From NCBI RefSeq assembly GCF_014218275.1, contig NZ_AP023213.1:1838001-1902000 (forward strand): DNA of 64,000 nt. Direction: 5' to 3'. The notes under the pieces are model-generated. The model did not search any database and was not told the DNA's origin. It was given only the letters and a program-made list of their open reading frames with translations. This DNA is from Citrifermentans bremense. Its GTDB lineage: Bacteria; Desulfobacterota; Desulfuromonadia; Geobacterales; Geobacteraceae. Position numbers and translations under genes: made by a program. The stretch's first letter is position 1, and each line of letters opens with the position of its first letter. This document shows, piece after piece, positions 56,448-64,000 of the stretch.

Positions 56448-58152
56448 AGAGCCGCTTCACCCCCTGCTTGTCCCCGTGCTGTTGCTCGTCTCCGTGCTCC
56501 TTGTCTACTACCCCGCCCTGCTTAGCGGCCTCCACAGCATAGACGACCCCGGGATCATCTCCCGCTACGCCGCTTCACCGCCCCTCTCCCAGATCCTGCT
56601 TCCCGGGGGGAGCTACTACTACCGGCCGCTGGTGGAGCTCTCCTTCTGGCTGGACCAACGGCTCTGGGGGCTTGAGCCTGGCGTCATGCATCTGGAAAAC
56701 GTGCTGCTGCACCTTGCGAACGCGCTCCTGGTGTACCGCATCGCCTCACGGTGCCTGACAAAAACCGGTTCGGACGTCCTCTGGCTCCCGCTTTGCGCAG
56801 CCCTGCTGTTCGCCCTGCATCCGCTGAACGTGGAGGCTGTGGCCTGGATAGCCGGGCGCACAGACCCTATCCTCGCACTTTTCGCCTTGTCCGGTTGCCT
56901 CTTTCTGCTCCGGTGGCTGGAAGAGGCGCGATGGCGGGACGCGCTTTTTGCAGTATTTTTTTTCACGCTGGCGGCGCTCACCAAGGAGACCGCGGTCGCA
57001 CTGCTGCCGGTGTCCATGCTCCTGGTTCTTATGTGGCCTGCCGGTCCCGGCTCCCCGTCCCGCAGTACCAGGGTGCGCATCGTCGTCGGCACCCTCCTCG
57101 CCGCCGTTCTTTTCGCCCTGTCGCTGCTTGCTTTCAAGCAAGAGCTGATGGCGCTTCGGCGATTTCTGACAGCTGACGCCTTTACACCGCTGCAAGCCGC
57201 CATCCAGTTGGCGACTGCCCTTGGTTTCTACGTCAGGAAAGCGTTTTTCCCGTTCCCGCTGAACTTCGCCATCACCGAGGTCTCTCCCTGGCACGCGCTT
57301 GTGGCGCTTGCAGGAGGGGTGGCGCTGGCGCTCGCCCTGAAGCGCCGCTATTTCCCGGCGCTCTTTTTCGCCTGCGCGGCGCTCTTGATCGCTCCGGCTC
57401 TGCTTTTAGCGGTAAAAAACATCTCCTGGACCCCTTACGCCGAGCGTTACCTGTACCTCCCTACCGCCTTCATCTCCCTTGGCGTTGGCTCAATGCTCCC
57501 TTCCCCCTGCCAAAAAGGGCGGCTATGGATCGTCCCGCCCCTGGTGGTCCTGCTCCTTTTCCTCGGCGTGGCGAGCCGGCAGAGGGCTGCGCTTTGGCAG
57601 GACAAGATTGGCTTTTTCCAGGATGCTATCGTGAAATCCCCACGGTTCGGTTCGCTATACAACGAAATCGGGGTGCTCCTTTTACAGGACAACAGCATCG
57701 ACGCCGCCGCCCGGGCCTTTGCCTCTGCTGAGCGGCTCAACCGGCGGCCGGCCATGGACTCTCTGATCAGGTTCAACATCATGAGCACCATCTTGGCGAA
57801 AGGGGACTACATTGGCGCCAGGAACTACTTCACGGTGCTCTTCCCCGCCAAGGAGAAAGCGCCTGTAGCCTTCCTGGAGCTACTGCAGAAGGCAGACGGC
57901 TTGAGGCTCGCCTCTCTTTCAGCTGCGGAGCGCGCCGGGTTGTCGCGGGACATGATGGAAAGTTTCGCGCTTTTGTACCGGCAGACCAAGGATCCCTTCT
58001 GGCTCTACCGCGAAGGGCAGCTTGCGCGCGAGCTGAAGCTGTACCCGCAGGCGCTGGAACTGTTCCGCAAGGCGTACCAGGAGGCGCCTGCCGACGCTTC
58101 CTACAGGCTCGCGACCCAAAAGCAGATCTCTGGACTGGAAGGTATGAAATGA
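56428..58152 (+). CDS. PMT/Tmtc-like membrane glycosyltransferase with C-terminal TPR region
   Basis: A 574-residue protein with about 10 membrane helices and a soluble C-terminal part (about residues 400-574) of TPR-like helices. The N-terminal loop LHSIDDPGIISRYAASPP carries the acidic pair expected of GT-C enzymes, followed by YYRPLVELSFWLDQRLWGLEPGVMHLENVLLHLANALLV across about residues 55-94, a signature of Tmtc/PMT-like bacterial proteins. It presumably uses a polyprenyl-phosphate sugar donor. TTG 56428, preceded by GGAGG, is the likely start, overlapping the ATPase by 20 bp. The stop overlaps the UbiA-family gene as ATGA. Confidence 0.8.
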   Translation: MRCYPSKEPLHPLLVPVLLLVSVLLVYYPALLSGLHSIDDPGIISRYAASPPLSQILLPGGSYYYRPLVELSFWLDQRLWGLEPGVMHLENVLLHLANALLVYRIASRCLTKTGSDVLWLPLCAALLFALHPLNVEAVAWIAGRTDPILALFALSGCLFLLRWLEEARWRDALFAVFFFTLAALTKETAVALLPVSMLLVLMWPAGPGSPSRSTRVRIVVGTLLAAVLFALSLLAFKQELMALRRFLTADAFTPLQAAIQLATALGFYVRKAFFPFPLNFAITEVSPWHALVALAGGVALALALKRRYFPALFFACAALLIAPALLLAVKNISWTPYAERYLYLPTAFISLGVGSMLPSPCQKGRLWIVPPLVVLLLFLGVASRQRAALWQDKIGFFQDAIVKSPRFGSLYNEIGVLLLQDNSIDAAARAFASAERLNRRPAMDSLIRFNIMSTILAKGDYIGARNYFTVLFPAKEKAPVAFLELLQKADGLRLASLSAAERAGLSRDMMESFALLYRQTKDPFWLYREGQLARELKLYPQALELFRKAYQEAPADASYRLATQKQISGLEGMK

Positions 58153-58991
58153 TCGGCTACCTCACCATACTCCGCCCCACCCAGTGGTTGAAGAACCTGA
58201 TGCTGTTCTTCCCCCCCTTTCTTGGCGGGCAGCTGCTGTTGCCGGGACAGTTCGGCCGCGGCCTGCTCCCGCTTGTGTCTTTTTGCCTCGTCTCAAGTTC
58301 CGGTTACGTCCTGAACGACCTTTTAGACCGCGACCGCGACCGGAGCCATCCCGGCAAGAACCTGCGTCCCATCGCTTCTGGCAAGGTCAGCACCCAAGGT
58401 GCGATACTGCTCTGTGTGCTGCTGTTAGCGGCGGGACTTCTCCTGGCCAACATCTGTTCCAAGATTTTCCTGGCGCTGCTTCTGTGCTATTTTGGCGTCA
58501 CACTTTCCTATTCCTTCGCGCTCAAGGCGTACCCGATCGTGGACCTCTTCTGCATCTCCGCGGGGTTCCTGCTTCGCCTCCAGGCCGGCGGCGAGGTTTT
58601 CGGCATCGAGATTTCCCCCTGGCTCTTCATGAGTGTTTTTCTCCTCTCAGTTTTCCTGAGCACGGGAAAAAGGCTCTGCGAGTACCGCCTGCTGGGCGAT
58701 AAGGCGGTGGAGCACAGGGAGAACCTGGCGCACTACCCGCCGGGATACCTGGAGGGGATCATGTACATGACCGGTGGCGCCGTCCTGGTCACCTACGCCA
58801 TGTACACCACTATCAACCGGACCACGCTGGTCTATTCCGTGCCGCTTTGCTGCTTCGGCCTGTTCCGCTACATACTGCGCGTCCAGTCCGGGCAAAGCGG
58901 CGACCCGACCGAGTCGCTTTTGAAGGACCGCGCCCTCCTCTTCGTAGGGGTGGTTTGGGTCGCCCTGGTCGGCTGGAGCATCTACTGGTGA
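58149..58991 (+). CDS. UbiA-family transferase similar to decaprenyl-phosphate phosphoribosyltransferase
   Basis: A 280-residue integral membrane protein with about eight helices. It begins YLTILRPTQWLKNLMLFFPP, typical of the DPPR synthase branch of UbiA. The first Asp-rich motif is NDLLDRDRDRSHPGKNLRP (near residue 55) and the second lies around residue 185 (STGKRLCEYRLLG). Members transfer phosphoribose from PRPP to decaprenyl phosphate in mycobacteria; here the product would be a polyprenyl-phospho-pentose for surface glycans. It overlaps both neighbours by ATGA/GTGA. Substrate is inferred from the subfamily. Confidence 0.87.
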   Translation: MIGYLTILRPTQWLKNLMLFFPPFLGGQLLLPGQFGRGLLPLVSFCLVSSSGYVLNDLLDRDRDRSHPGKNLRPIASGKVSTQGAILLCVLLLAAGLLLANICSKIFLALLLCYFGVTLSYSFALKAYPIVDLFCISAGFLLRLQAGGEVFGIEISPWLFMSVFLLSVFLSTGKRLCEYRLLGDKAVEHRENLAHYPPGYLEGIMYMTGGAVLVTYAMYTTINRTTLVYSVPLCCFGLFRYILRVQSGQSGDPTESLLKDRALLFVGVVWVALVGWSIYW

Positions 58992-59980
58992 AAAAGGTAT
59001 ATATCGTCATCGTAAACTGGAACGGGTGGCGGGACACCGTCGAGTGCCTGGAAAGTCTCCTGGCGCTCAACTATTCCCCCTACACCGTGGTCATCTGCGA
59101 CAACGGCTCCAGGGACGAGTCCCTTCACAAGCTTAGGGACTGGATGGAAGAACGCGAGATAGACTGGGCCGAGTACACGGCCGCCGAGGCCGAGACCGGC
59201 GGCATCCCCTCCTGGGACCACCCCTTCGTCTTGATCAGAACCGGCGAAAACTTGGGCTTTGCCGGGGGCAACAACGTGGCGCTGCGCTACGCTCTCTCTC
59301 GCGACGACTTCGGCTGGGCCTGGCTTTTGAACAACGACACGGTGGTCGACCCCGGCGCGCTTAGCGCCCTGGTGCGCCGCATCGACGAGAAGCCGTCGGC
59401 AGGGATGTGCGGATCCACGCTGCGCTACTACGGCCGCAGGGACAAGGTGCAGGCCTACGGCGGCGGCCACTACTGCAGCTGGGTCGGGCTCCCCTGGCAT
59501 TACGGCCGCTTCGCTCCCCCCTGGTTCAAGGCTGATCCGGCTGCCGCCGAGCGCTCCATGAACTACGTGGAGGGGGCCTCGCTCCTGGTATCGAGGGAGT
59601 TTCTGCGCGAGGTCGGGCTCATGTGCGAGGACTACTTCCTCTATTTCGAGGAGGCCGACTGGGCCAACCGCGCCCAGGGGCGCTTCACCCTGGCCTATGC
59701 GCCTGAAAGCGTCGTCTACCACAAGGTCGGAAGAAGCATCGGCACCCGCAGCAACCCCAGGAAGAAAAGCTATACCTGCGACTACTTCAACGTCCGCAAC
59801 CGCATCCTTTTCACCCGGCGCTACTACCCGAAAGCGCTACCGGCCGTCTCCCTGGTGCTCCTCGGGGCGATGCTGCTCCGCGTCCTTTTGCTCAAATTCG
59901 ACCGGGCCGCGATGATCTGGAAGCTTCTCTTCGGCGAGGGGACCGGCGGCCTCCCCTCCGCCCGCGAGCCGAGGCGCTGA
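58988..59980 (+). CDS. GT2-family glycosyltransferase (rhamnosyltransferase-like)
   Basis: A 330-residue GT-A fold enzyme. The N-terminus VYIVIVNWNGWRDTVECLESL, donor motif VVICDNGSRDES, the LNNDTVVDPGAL metal-binding region and EGASLLVSREFLREVG are classical for GT2 enzymes of the WbbL/rhamnosyl type. YFLYFEEADWANRAQGRF follows, and a C-terminal hydrophobic helix (about 280-300) may give membrane attachment. GTG 58988 overlaps the previous stop. A second GT2 gene begins 2 bp after its stop. Confidence 0.92.
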   Translation: MKKVYIVIVNWNGWRDTVECLESLLALNYSPYTVVICDNGSRDESLHKLRDWMEEREIDWAEYTAAEAETGGIPSWDHPFVLIRTGENLGFAGGNNVALRYALSRDDFGWAWLLNNDTVVDPGALSALVRRIDEKPSAGMCGSTLRYYGRRDKVQAYGGGHYCSWVGLPWHYGRFAPPWFKADPAAAERSMNYVEGASLLVSREFLREVGLMCEDYFLYFEEADWANRAQGRFTLAYAPESVVYHKVGRSIGTRSNPRKKSYTCDYFNVRNRILFTRRYYPKALPAVSLVLLGAMLLRVLLLKFDRAAMIWKLLFGEGTGGLPSAREPRR

Positions 59981-59982
59981 CG

Positions 59983-60699
59983 GTGCCGCGCATCTGCGTC
60001 ATCACCGTGGTGCGCGACGGTGCCCAGTTCCTTGAAGGGACCATCCTGAGCGTGCTGGAGCAAAAGGAGAGGGTGGACCTCGACTACATCGTCATTGACG
60101 GCGGCTCCACGGACGGCAGCGTCGACGTCATCCGCCGTTATGCCGACCGGCTCCTGTATTGGGTGAGCGAGCCCGACCGCGGCGTCTACGACGCCATGAA
60201 CAAGGGGTGGGCTGCCGCCGGGGATGACAGCTCAATCCTCTTTCTGGGCGCAGGCGACCGGATCGTCTCGCTCCCCGACCACCTGGAACGGTTCGGTGAC
60301 AAGGTGATCGTCTATGGGACGGTGCGGATGGGGGAGGACCGGGTGTTCCACCCCCGGTGCGACTTTCACCTGAAGCTGTACAACTCGCTGCACCACCAGG
60401 CGCTGCTGGTACCGAAAGCGCTCCATCCCGCGCCACCCTTCGATCTTCGCTACCGGGTCTACGCGGACTTCGATTTCAACCAGCGGCTGGCCAATTCCGG
60501 CGCGCGTTTCGTCTACGCGCCGCAGCTGATCGGCTACGCCCGTCCCGGCGGGGTGAGCGATAGGGCCGGATTTGCCGAAACTTTGCGGATTGTTTACCGA
60601 AACAGCGGATTTCTCTGGGCGGCGCTGGCCGTTTCGGGTTATTATGCCATGAAGATTTTCCCGCTAATGAAGCGGCTGCGTCCCATACGCGGCATCTGA
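59983..60699 (+). CDS. GT2-family glycosyltransferase, WcaA-like
   Basis: A 238-residue GT-A enzyme. ICVITVVRDGAQFLEGTILSVL at the N-terminus, YIVIDGGSTDGSVDVIRRYADRL and WVSEPDRGVYDAMNKGWAAAGDD across about residues 64-86 define the family; SILFLGAGDRIV contains the metal-binding region. It starts with GTG 59983. Typical in O-antigen or capsule clusters. It precedes the Wzm/Wzt-type exporter by 11 bp. Confidence 0.92.
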   Translation: MPRICVITVVRDGAQFLEGTILSVLEQKERVDLDYIVIDGGSTDGSVDVIRRYADRLLYWVSEPDRGVYDAMNKGWAAAGDDSSILFLGAGDRIVSLPDHLERFGDKVIVYGTVRMGEDRVFHPRCDFHLKLYNSLHHQALLVPKALHPAPPFDLRYRVYADFDFNQRLANSGARFVYAPQLIGYARPGGVSDRAGFAETLRIVYRNSGFLWAALAVSGYYAMKIFPLMKRLRPIRGI

Positions 60700-60710
60700 A
60701 GCAAGAGGCC

Positions 60711-61547
60711 ATGGCAAGAGAAGAAACCCCACAAGAAATCCTGATCGAGCCCGACGCGCCTGCGCTGCATTACTGGCGCGACCTCTGGCGGTACCGGGAG
60801 CTGCTCTGGTTCCTGGTCTGGCGCGACATCCTGGTGCGCTACAAGCAGACCGCCGTGGGGGTGCTCTGGACCTTGCTGCGGCCGCTGCTCGCCATGGCGG
60901 CCTTCACAGTTGTCTTTGGCGTCCTGGCCAAGATGCCTTCCGGGGCGGTCCCGTACCCCCTGCTGGTCTTCGCCGGGCTGCTTCCCTGGACCTTTTTCAG
61001 CAACGCCCTCTCGGAGAGTTCCGCTTCGCTCATCGGCAACGCCAATCTGCTCACCAAGGTCTACTTCCCGCGCCTGATCGTGCCCCTGGGGAGCATCCTG
61101 GCAAGCCTGGTCGACCTCGTCATCTCCTTGCTCCTGATGGTGGGACTGATGCTCTGGTACGGCTTCCTGCCGGACTGGCGCATAGCCGCGCTCCCGTTGT
61201 TCCTGTTTCTTTGCTGTCTCTCCGTATGCGGTGCGGGGCTATGGTGCGCCGCGCTCAACGTGAAGTACCGCGACTTTCGTTACCTTGTCCCCTTCCTGCT
61301 CCAGTTCGGGCTCTACGTCTCCCCGGTTGGATTTTCCACCACGGTGGTCCCCGGTTCCTGGCGCCTTCTCTACTCGCTCAACCCCATGGTCGGGGTCATC
61401 GATGGCTTCCGCTGGGCGCTTTTGGGCGGCAGGGGAGAGATATTCTGGCCCGGCGTGGCCCTCTCCACGCTTCTCTCCCTACTTCTTCTATGCACCGGCC
61501 TGTGGTTCTTCCGCAGGACCGAGCGCACCATGGCGGACGTGATATGA
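60711..61547 (+). CDS. wzm: polysaccharide ABC transporter permease (Wzm-like)
   Basis: A 278-residue membrane protein with six helices. The N-terminal amphipathic region WRDLWRYRELLWFLVWRDILVRYKQTAVGVLWTLLRPLL across about residues 17-55 and LNVKYRDFRYLVPFLLQFGLYVSPVGFS are the hallmarks of Wzm/TagG-type permeases, which export lipid-linked O-antigen or other glycans. The stop overlaps the ATPase gene by ATGA. Confidence 0.93.
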   Translation: MAREETPQEILIEPDAPALHYWRDLWRYRELLWFLVWRDILVRYKQTAVGVLWTLLRPLLAMAAFTVVFGVLAKMPSGAVPYPLLVFAGLLPWTFFSNALSESSASLIGNANLLTKVYFPRLIVPLGSILASLVDLVISLLLMVGLMLWYGFLPDWRIAALPLFLFLCCLSVCGAGLWCAALNVKYRDFRYLVPFLLQFGLYVSPVGFSTTVVPGSWRLLYSLNPMVGVIDGFRWALLGGRGEIFWPGVALSTLLSLLLLCTGLWFFRRTERTMADVI

Positions 61548-62845
61548 CCATGCCCGCGATCTGCGTTGAAAACCTCGGCAAGAAATACCTGATCTCCCAC
61601 CGGCAACGCGAGCAGTACCAGGCGCTGCGCGACGTCATCACCGGCGGCTTCTCCTCTGCTTACCGACGTCTGGTGAAGGGGGCGGTTCCGCCCCCCCGGG
61701 AAGAGGAGTTCTGGGCCCTCAGCGGGGTCTCCTTCGACGTGAAGCCGGGGGAGCGCGTCGGCATCATCGGGCGCAACGGCGCCGGGAAATCGACCCTGCT
61801 CAAGGTGTTGAGCCGCATTACGGAGCCCACGGCTGGTTCGGTCCGCATCCGGGGCAGAGTGGCCAGCCTTTTAGAGGTTGGGACCGGCTTTCACCCAGAG
61901 CTGACCGGCCGCGAGAACATCTTCCTGAACGGGGCCATTCTCGGGATGCAGCGCGCTGAGATCAAGCGCAAGTTCGATGAGATCGTCGATTTCGCCGAGA
62001 TCGAGCGTTTCCTGGACACCCCGGTCAAACGGTACTCTTCGGGGATGTACGTGCGCCTGGCTTTTGCGGTGGCCGCCCACCTGGAGCCGGAGATCCTTGT
62101 GGTGGACGAGGTGCTGGCTGTCGGCGACGCGCAGTTCCAGAAGAAATGCCTGGGCAAGATGGAGGCGGTGGGGCAGGAAGGACGGACCGTCATCTTTGTC
62201 AGCCACAACATGACAGCGGTGCAGCGGCTTTGCCGAAAGGCGGTCTGGCTGGAAGACGGCCGCGTCTGCCGGCAGGGGGACGCGGCCGCCCTGGTCGCCG
62301 GCTATCTCAAGCATTGCTGCGAGTTTGCCAACCGCAGGGTCTGGGAGGACCCGGCCCTGGCCCCCGGAAACGAGCACGCCTCGCTTAAGTCGGTGACCCT
62401 TCTCGACGCTGCCGGCGAGCTGCTGGAACTGGCGGATCTCGCCGCCCCCGTCATTGTCGAGGTCGAGTATCTAGTGCATCGGCCGGGAGCTGTCCTTAAC
62501 CTCTCCCTTTCGCTTTACAGCCAGGACGACGTCTACGTCCTCGCTTCCCCGTCCACCAGCGATCCCAACTGGTACCTCAAGGGGCACCCGACCGGGACGT
62601 TCAGGAGCAGGTGCCAGATCCCTGGCTCCCTTCTCAACGAGGGGCGTTTCAGCCTCAGCGTGCTCCTGGTGCAGGACGGGGTGCAGGTCATCGGCCTCGC
62701 GGAGCGGGTGGTCTCTTTTGACATGGTCGATTCGGGCGCCGGCAGGGGGAATTTCTTCGGCACCTGGGGCGGCGTGGTGAGGCCCCCCCTTCAGTGGCAC
62801 ACCCAGGTAGCCGCCGGGGTGGGTGGGGAGCAGCCGGCGCCATGA
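61544..62845 (+). CDS. wzt: polysaccharide ABC transporter ATPase with C-terminal glycan-binding domain (Wzt-like)
   Basis: A 433-residue protein. The ATPase part (about residues 1-250) has Walker A GIIGRNGAGKSTLLKVL, the Wzt-specific LEVGTGFHPELTGRENIFLNG, signature YSSGMYVRLAFAVAAHLEPEI, Walker B LVVDEVLAVGD and H-loop VSHNMTAV. The C-terminal part (about 270-433) is a beta-rich domain like the Wzt carbohydrate-binding domain that recognises the capped O-polysaccharide. This indicates export of a terminally modified chain. ATG 61544 overlaps wzm; a second ATG at 61550 is possible. Confidence 0.93.
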   Translation: MTMPAICVENLGKKYLISHRQREQYQALRDVITGGFSSAYRRLVKGAVPPPREEEFWALSGVSFDVKPGERVGIIGRNGAGKSTLLKVLSRITEPTAGSVRIRGRVASLLEVGTGFHPELTGRENIFLNGAILGMQRAEIKRKFDEIVDFAEIERFLDTPVKRYSSGMYVRLAFAVAAHLEPEILVVDEVLAVGDAQFQKKCLGKMEAVGQEGRTVIFVSHNMTAVQRLCRKAVWLEDGRVCRQGDAAALVAGYLKHCCEFANRRVWEDPALAPGNEHASLKSVTLLDAAGELLELADLAAPVIVEVEYLVHRPGAVLNLSLSLYSQDDVYVLASPSTSDPNWYLKGHPTGTFRSRCQIPGSLLNEGRFSLSVLLVQDGVQVIGLAERVVSFDMVDSGAGRGNFFGTWGGVVRPPLQWHTQVAAGVGGEQPAP

Positions 62846-64000
62846 GCATCCCATCAGGCATATCCAGGCGCATAGGCGAGGTTTGCCGGACATTCCTGGC
62901 CCGCACCCGGCCGGCGACCGCCGCCGGCAAAGGGGGCAAGGCGGTGCCGTCCCTGGTGATCGTCGACGACATCTTCCCCAACTTGGTCTCCGCCTTCCGG
63001 GTGGCTGAGTACAACTACTACCTGGAGCAGTTCCCCGACGCACAGGTGCGCTCGGCCGCCGCCCTGGTCCCTTTCAGCGCCAACTGGCGCAGGTTCAGGG
63101 GCTGGATCGAGGAGTATGAACGGCAGTATCCCGGCTTCCGCGGCAGGGTCACCCTTCTTGGCGGCTTCGGGAAGATCCGGTGCCGGCTCATGTACCTGAT
63201 CTTCATCAACAACGCGTACCGCTTCATCGAAGAGATCGATCAGGCGGGGATCCCTTTCGCGTTCACCCTCTACCCCGGCGGAGGGTTCCACCTGGGGCAG
63301 GAGGAGTCGGACAGGAAGTTGCGCAGGGTCTTCTCCTCGCCCAACTTCAGGAAGGTGATCGTGACGCAGAAGGTCACCAGGGATTACCTGTTGCAGGGAG
63401 AATTCTGCCTCCCCGAACAGGTCGAGTTCATCTACGGCGGCGTGTTGCCGTCGGAGCTTCTGCAGGCACGGCAGCTTCCCCGGAGGCGCTACCCGACTGA
63501 GAAGGGCAGCTTCGACATCTGTTTTGTGGCGCACAAGTACATGGAAGGGGGAATCGACAAGGGGTTCGACGTCTTCACCGAGACAGCGAGGCGCCTTGTG
63601 GCCGTCTGTCCCGACATCCGGTTCCACGTCGTCGGCACCTTCGGCCCAAGCGACCTCCCCTCGGGGGGGCTGGAAGGGAAGGTCACCTTCTACGGCACAA
63701 GGACTACCGACTTCTTCCCTTCCTTTTATGCGGGAATGGACATCATCTTGTCTCCCAACGTACCGTTCGTCCTCGCCCCGGGGGCCTTCGACGGTTTTCC
63801 CACCGGGTGCTGCATAGAGGCAGGGCTTTGCGGCGTCGCAGTTTTTTGCAGCGATCCGCTGGATCTAAACCCCTGCTTCGTCGACCGCGAAGACATCGTG
63901 ATCGTTCCGAGCAACCCCGCGCGGGTGACGGAAATCGTCCTGGAATACTACCGATACCCGGACCGGCTCTACGAACTGGCTGCGCGCTGCCGAGACTCCT
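62842..64000 (+). CDS. GT4-like glycosyltransferase (3' end outside window)
   Basis: The frame begins at ATG 62842, overlapping the wzt stop as ATGA, and is open for 386 codons to the window end. The N-terminal half is not a strong match to a family that I can name. The C-terminal part has GT-B features: FDICFVAHKYMEGGIDKGFDVF, RFHVVGTFGPSD, VTFYGTRTTDFFPSFYAGMDIILSPN and GCCIEAGLCGVAVFCSDP, matching the donor-binding fold of GT4 enzymes with a conserved Glu in CCIEAGLCG. It is probably part of the same surface-glycan cluster. Confidence 0.82.
   Translation, partial: MSIPSGISRRIGEVCRTFLARTRPATAAGKGGKAVPSLVIVDDIFPNLVSAFRVAEYNYYLEQFPDAQVRSAAALVPFSANWRRFRGWIEEYERQYPGFRGRVTLLGGFGKIRCRLMYLIFINNAYRFIEEIDQAGIPFAFTLYPGGGFHLGQEESDRKLRRVFSSPNFRKVIVTQKVTRDYLLQGEFCLPEQVEFIYGGVLPSELLQARQLPRRRYPTEKGSFDICFVAHKYMEGGIDKGFDVFTETARRLVAVCPDIRFHVVGTFGPSDLPSGGLEGKVTFYGTRTTDFFPSFYAGMDIILSPNVPFVLAPGAFDGFPTGCCIEAGLCGVAVFCSDPLDLNPCFVDREDIVIVPSNPARVTEIVLEYYRYPDRLYELAARCRDS

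Overview
The window is a contiguous piece of a GC-rich deltaproteobacterial (Desulfobacterota) chromosome. It most resembles the Geobacteraceae (Geobacter / Citrifermentans / Geomonas type). The best evidence is the type IV pilus block pilB-pilT-pilC-pilS-pilR, followed by a very short PilA-N pilin, a separate PilA-C gene and a sigma-54 promoter. A BamB/BamC-like tungsten enzyme pair and the order ftsH-folP-cdaA-cdaR-glmM-pdxJ point the same way. Genes are densely packed, with many ATGA, GTGA or TGATG stop/start overlaps and several TTG or GTG starts.

Layout. 1-3536 (minus): an operon of a fused phosphotransferase/P-loop kinase, a small membrane protein and the N-terminal part of an SLC5-type transporter with a STAC-like region, cut by the window edge. 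3753-9558 (plus): a TPR lipoprotein, a peptide-type ABC importer (binding lipoprotein plus two permeases) and a conserved unknown protein. 9809-18241 (plus): tilS, ftsH, folP, cdaA, cdaR, glmM, pdxJ, a parvulin isomerase and a small membrane protein, closed by a strong terminator. 18321-22824 (minus): a MarR-regulated EmrAB/TolC-type efflux operon.

22825-33594 is the accessory region of greatest interest. A roughly 625-nt leader carries two near-identical Moco/Tuco-type riboswitch aptamers in tandem, each followed by its own intrinsic terminator. Downstream are a truncated copy of a BamB N-terminus, a full BamB-like tungsten oxidoreductase, a BamC-like ferredoxin, and a five-gene set resembling the DVU_1553-1557/TrsS-TrsM cluster: redox protein, methyltransferase, C-GCAxxG-C-C protein, Tes-like radical SAM enzyme and AMP-forming ligase. 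modABC follows, with modA broken by a one-base frameshift. Cofactor sensing, metal uptake and a W-enzyme therefore sit in one transcriptional unit with an uncharacterised radical SAM module.

33662-37581: an Hsp70-like ATPase, a small unknown protein and a soluble lytic transglycosylase. 37804-45713 (plus): rnr, tatC, ribF, a flippase-like membrane protein, a DUF2723 membrane protein and aroE. 45769-53828: the pil genes. 53923-64000: an ABC-2 type exporter with a partner protein, followed by a polyprenyl-phosphate/glycan block (PMT-like membrane protein, UbiA-family transferase, two GT2 enzymes, Wzm/Wzt exporter, GT4-like enzyme cut by the window end), consistent with surface polysaccharide or glycoconjugate assembly. 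I saw no tRNA or rRNA genes, CRISPR arrays or insertion sequences.
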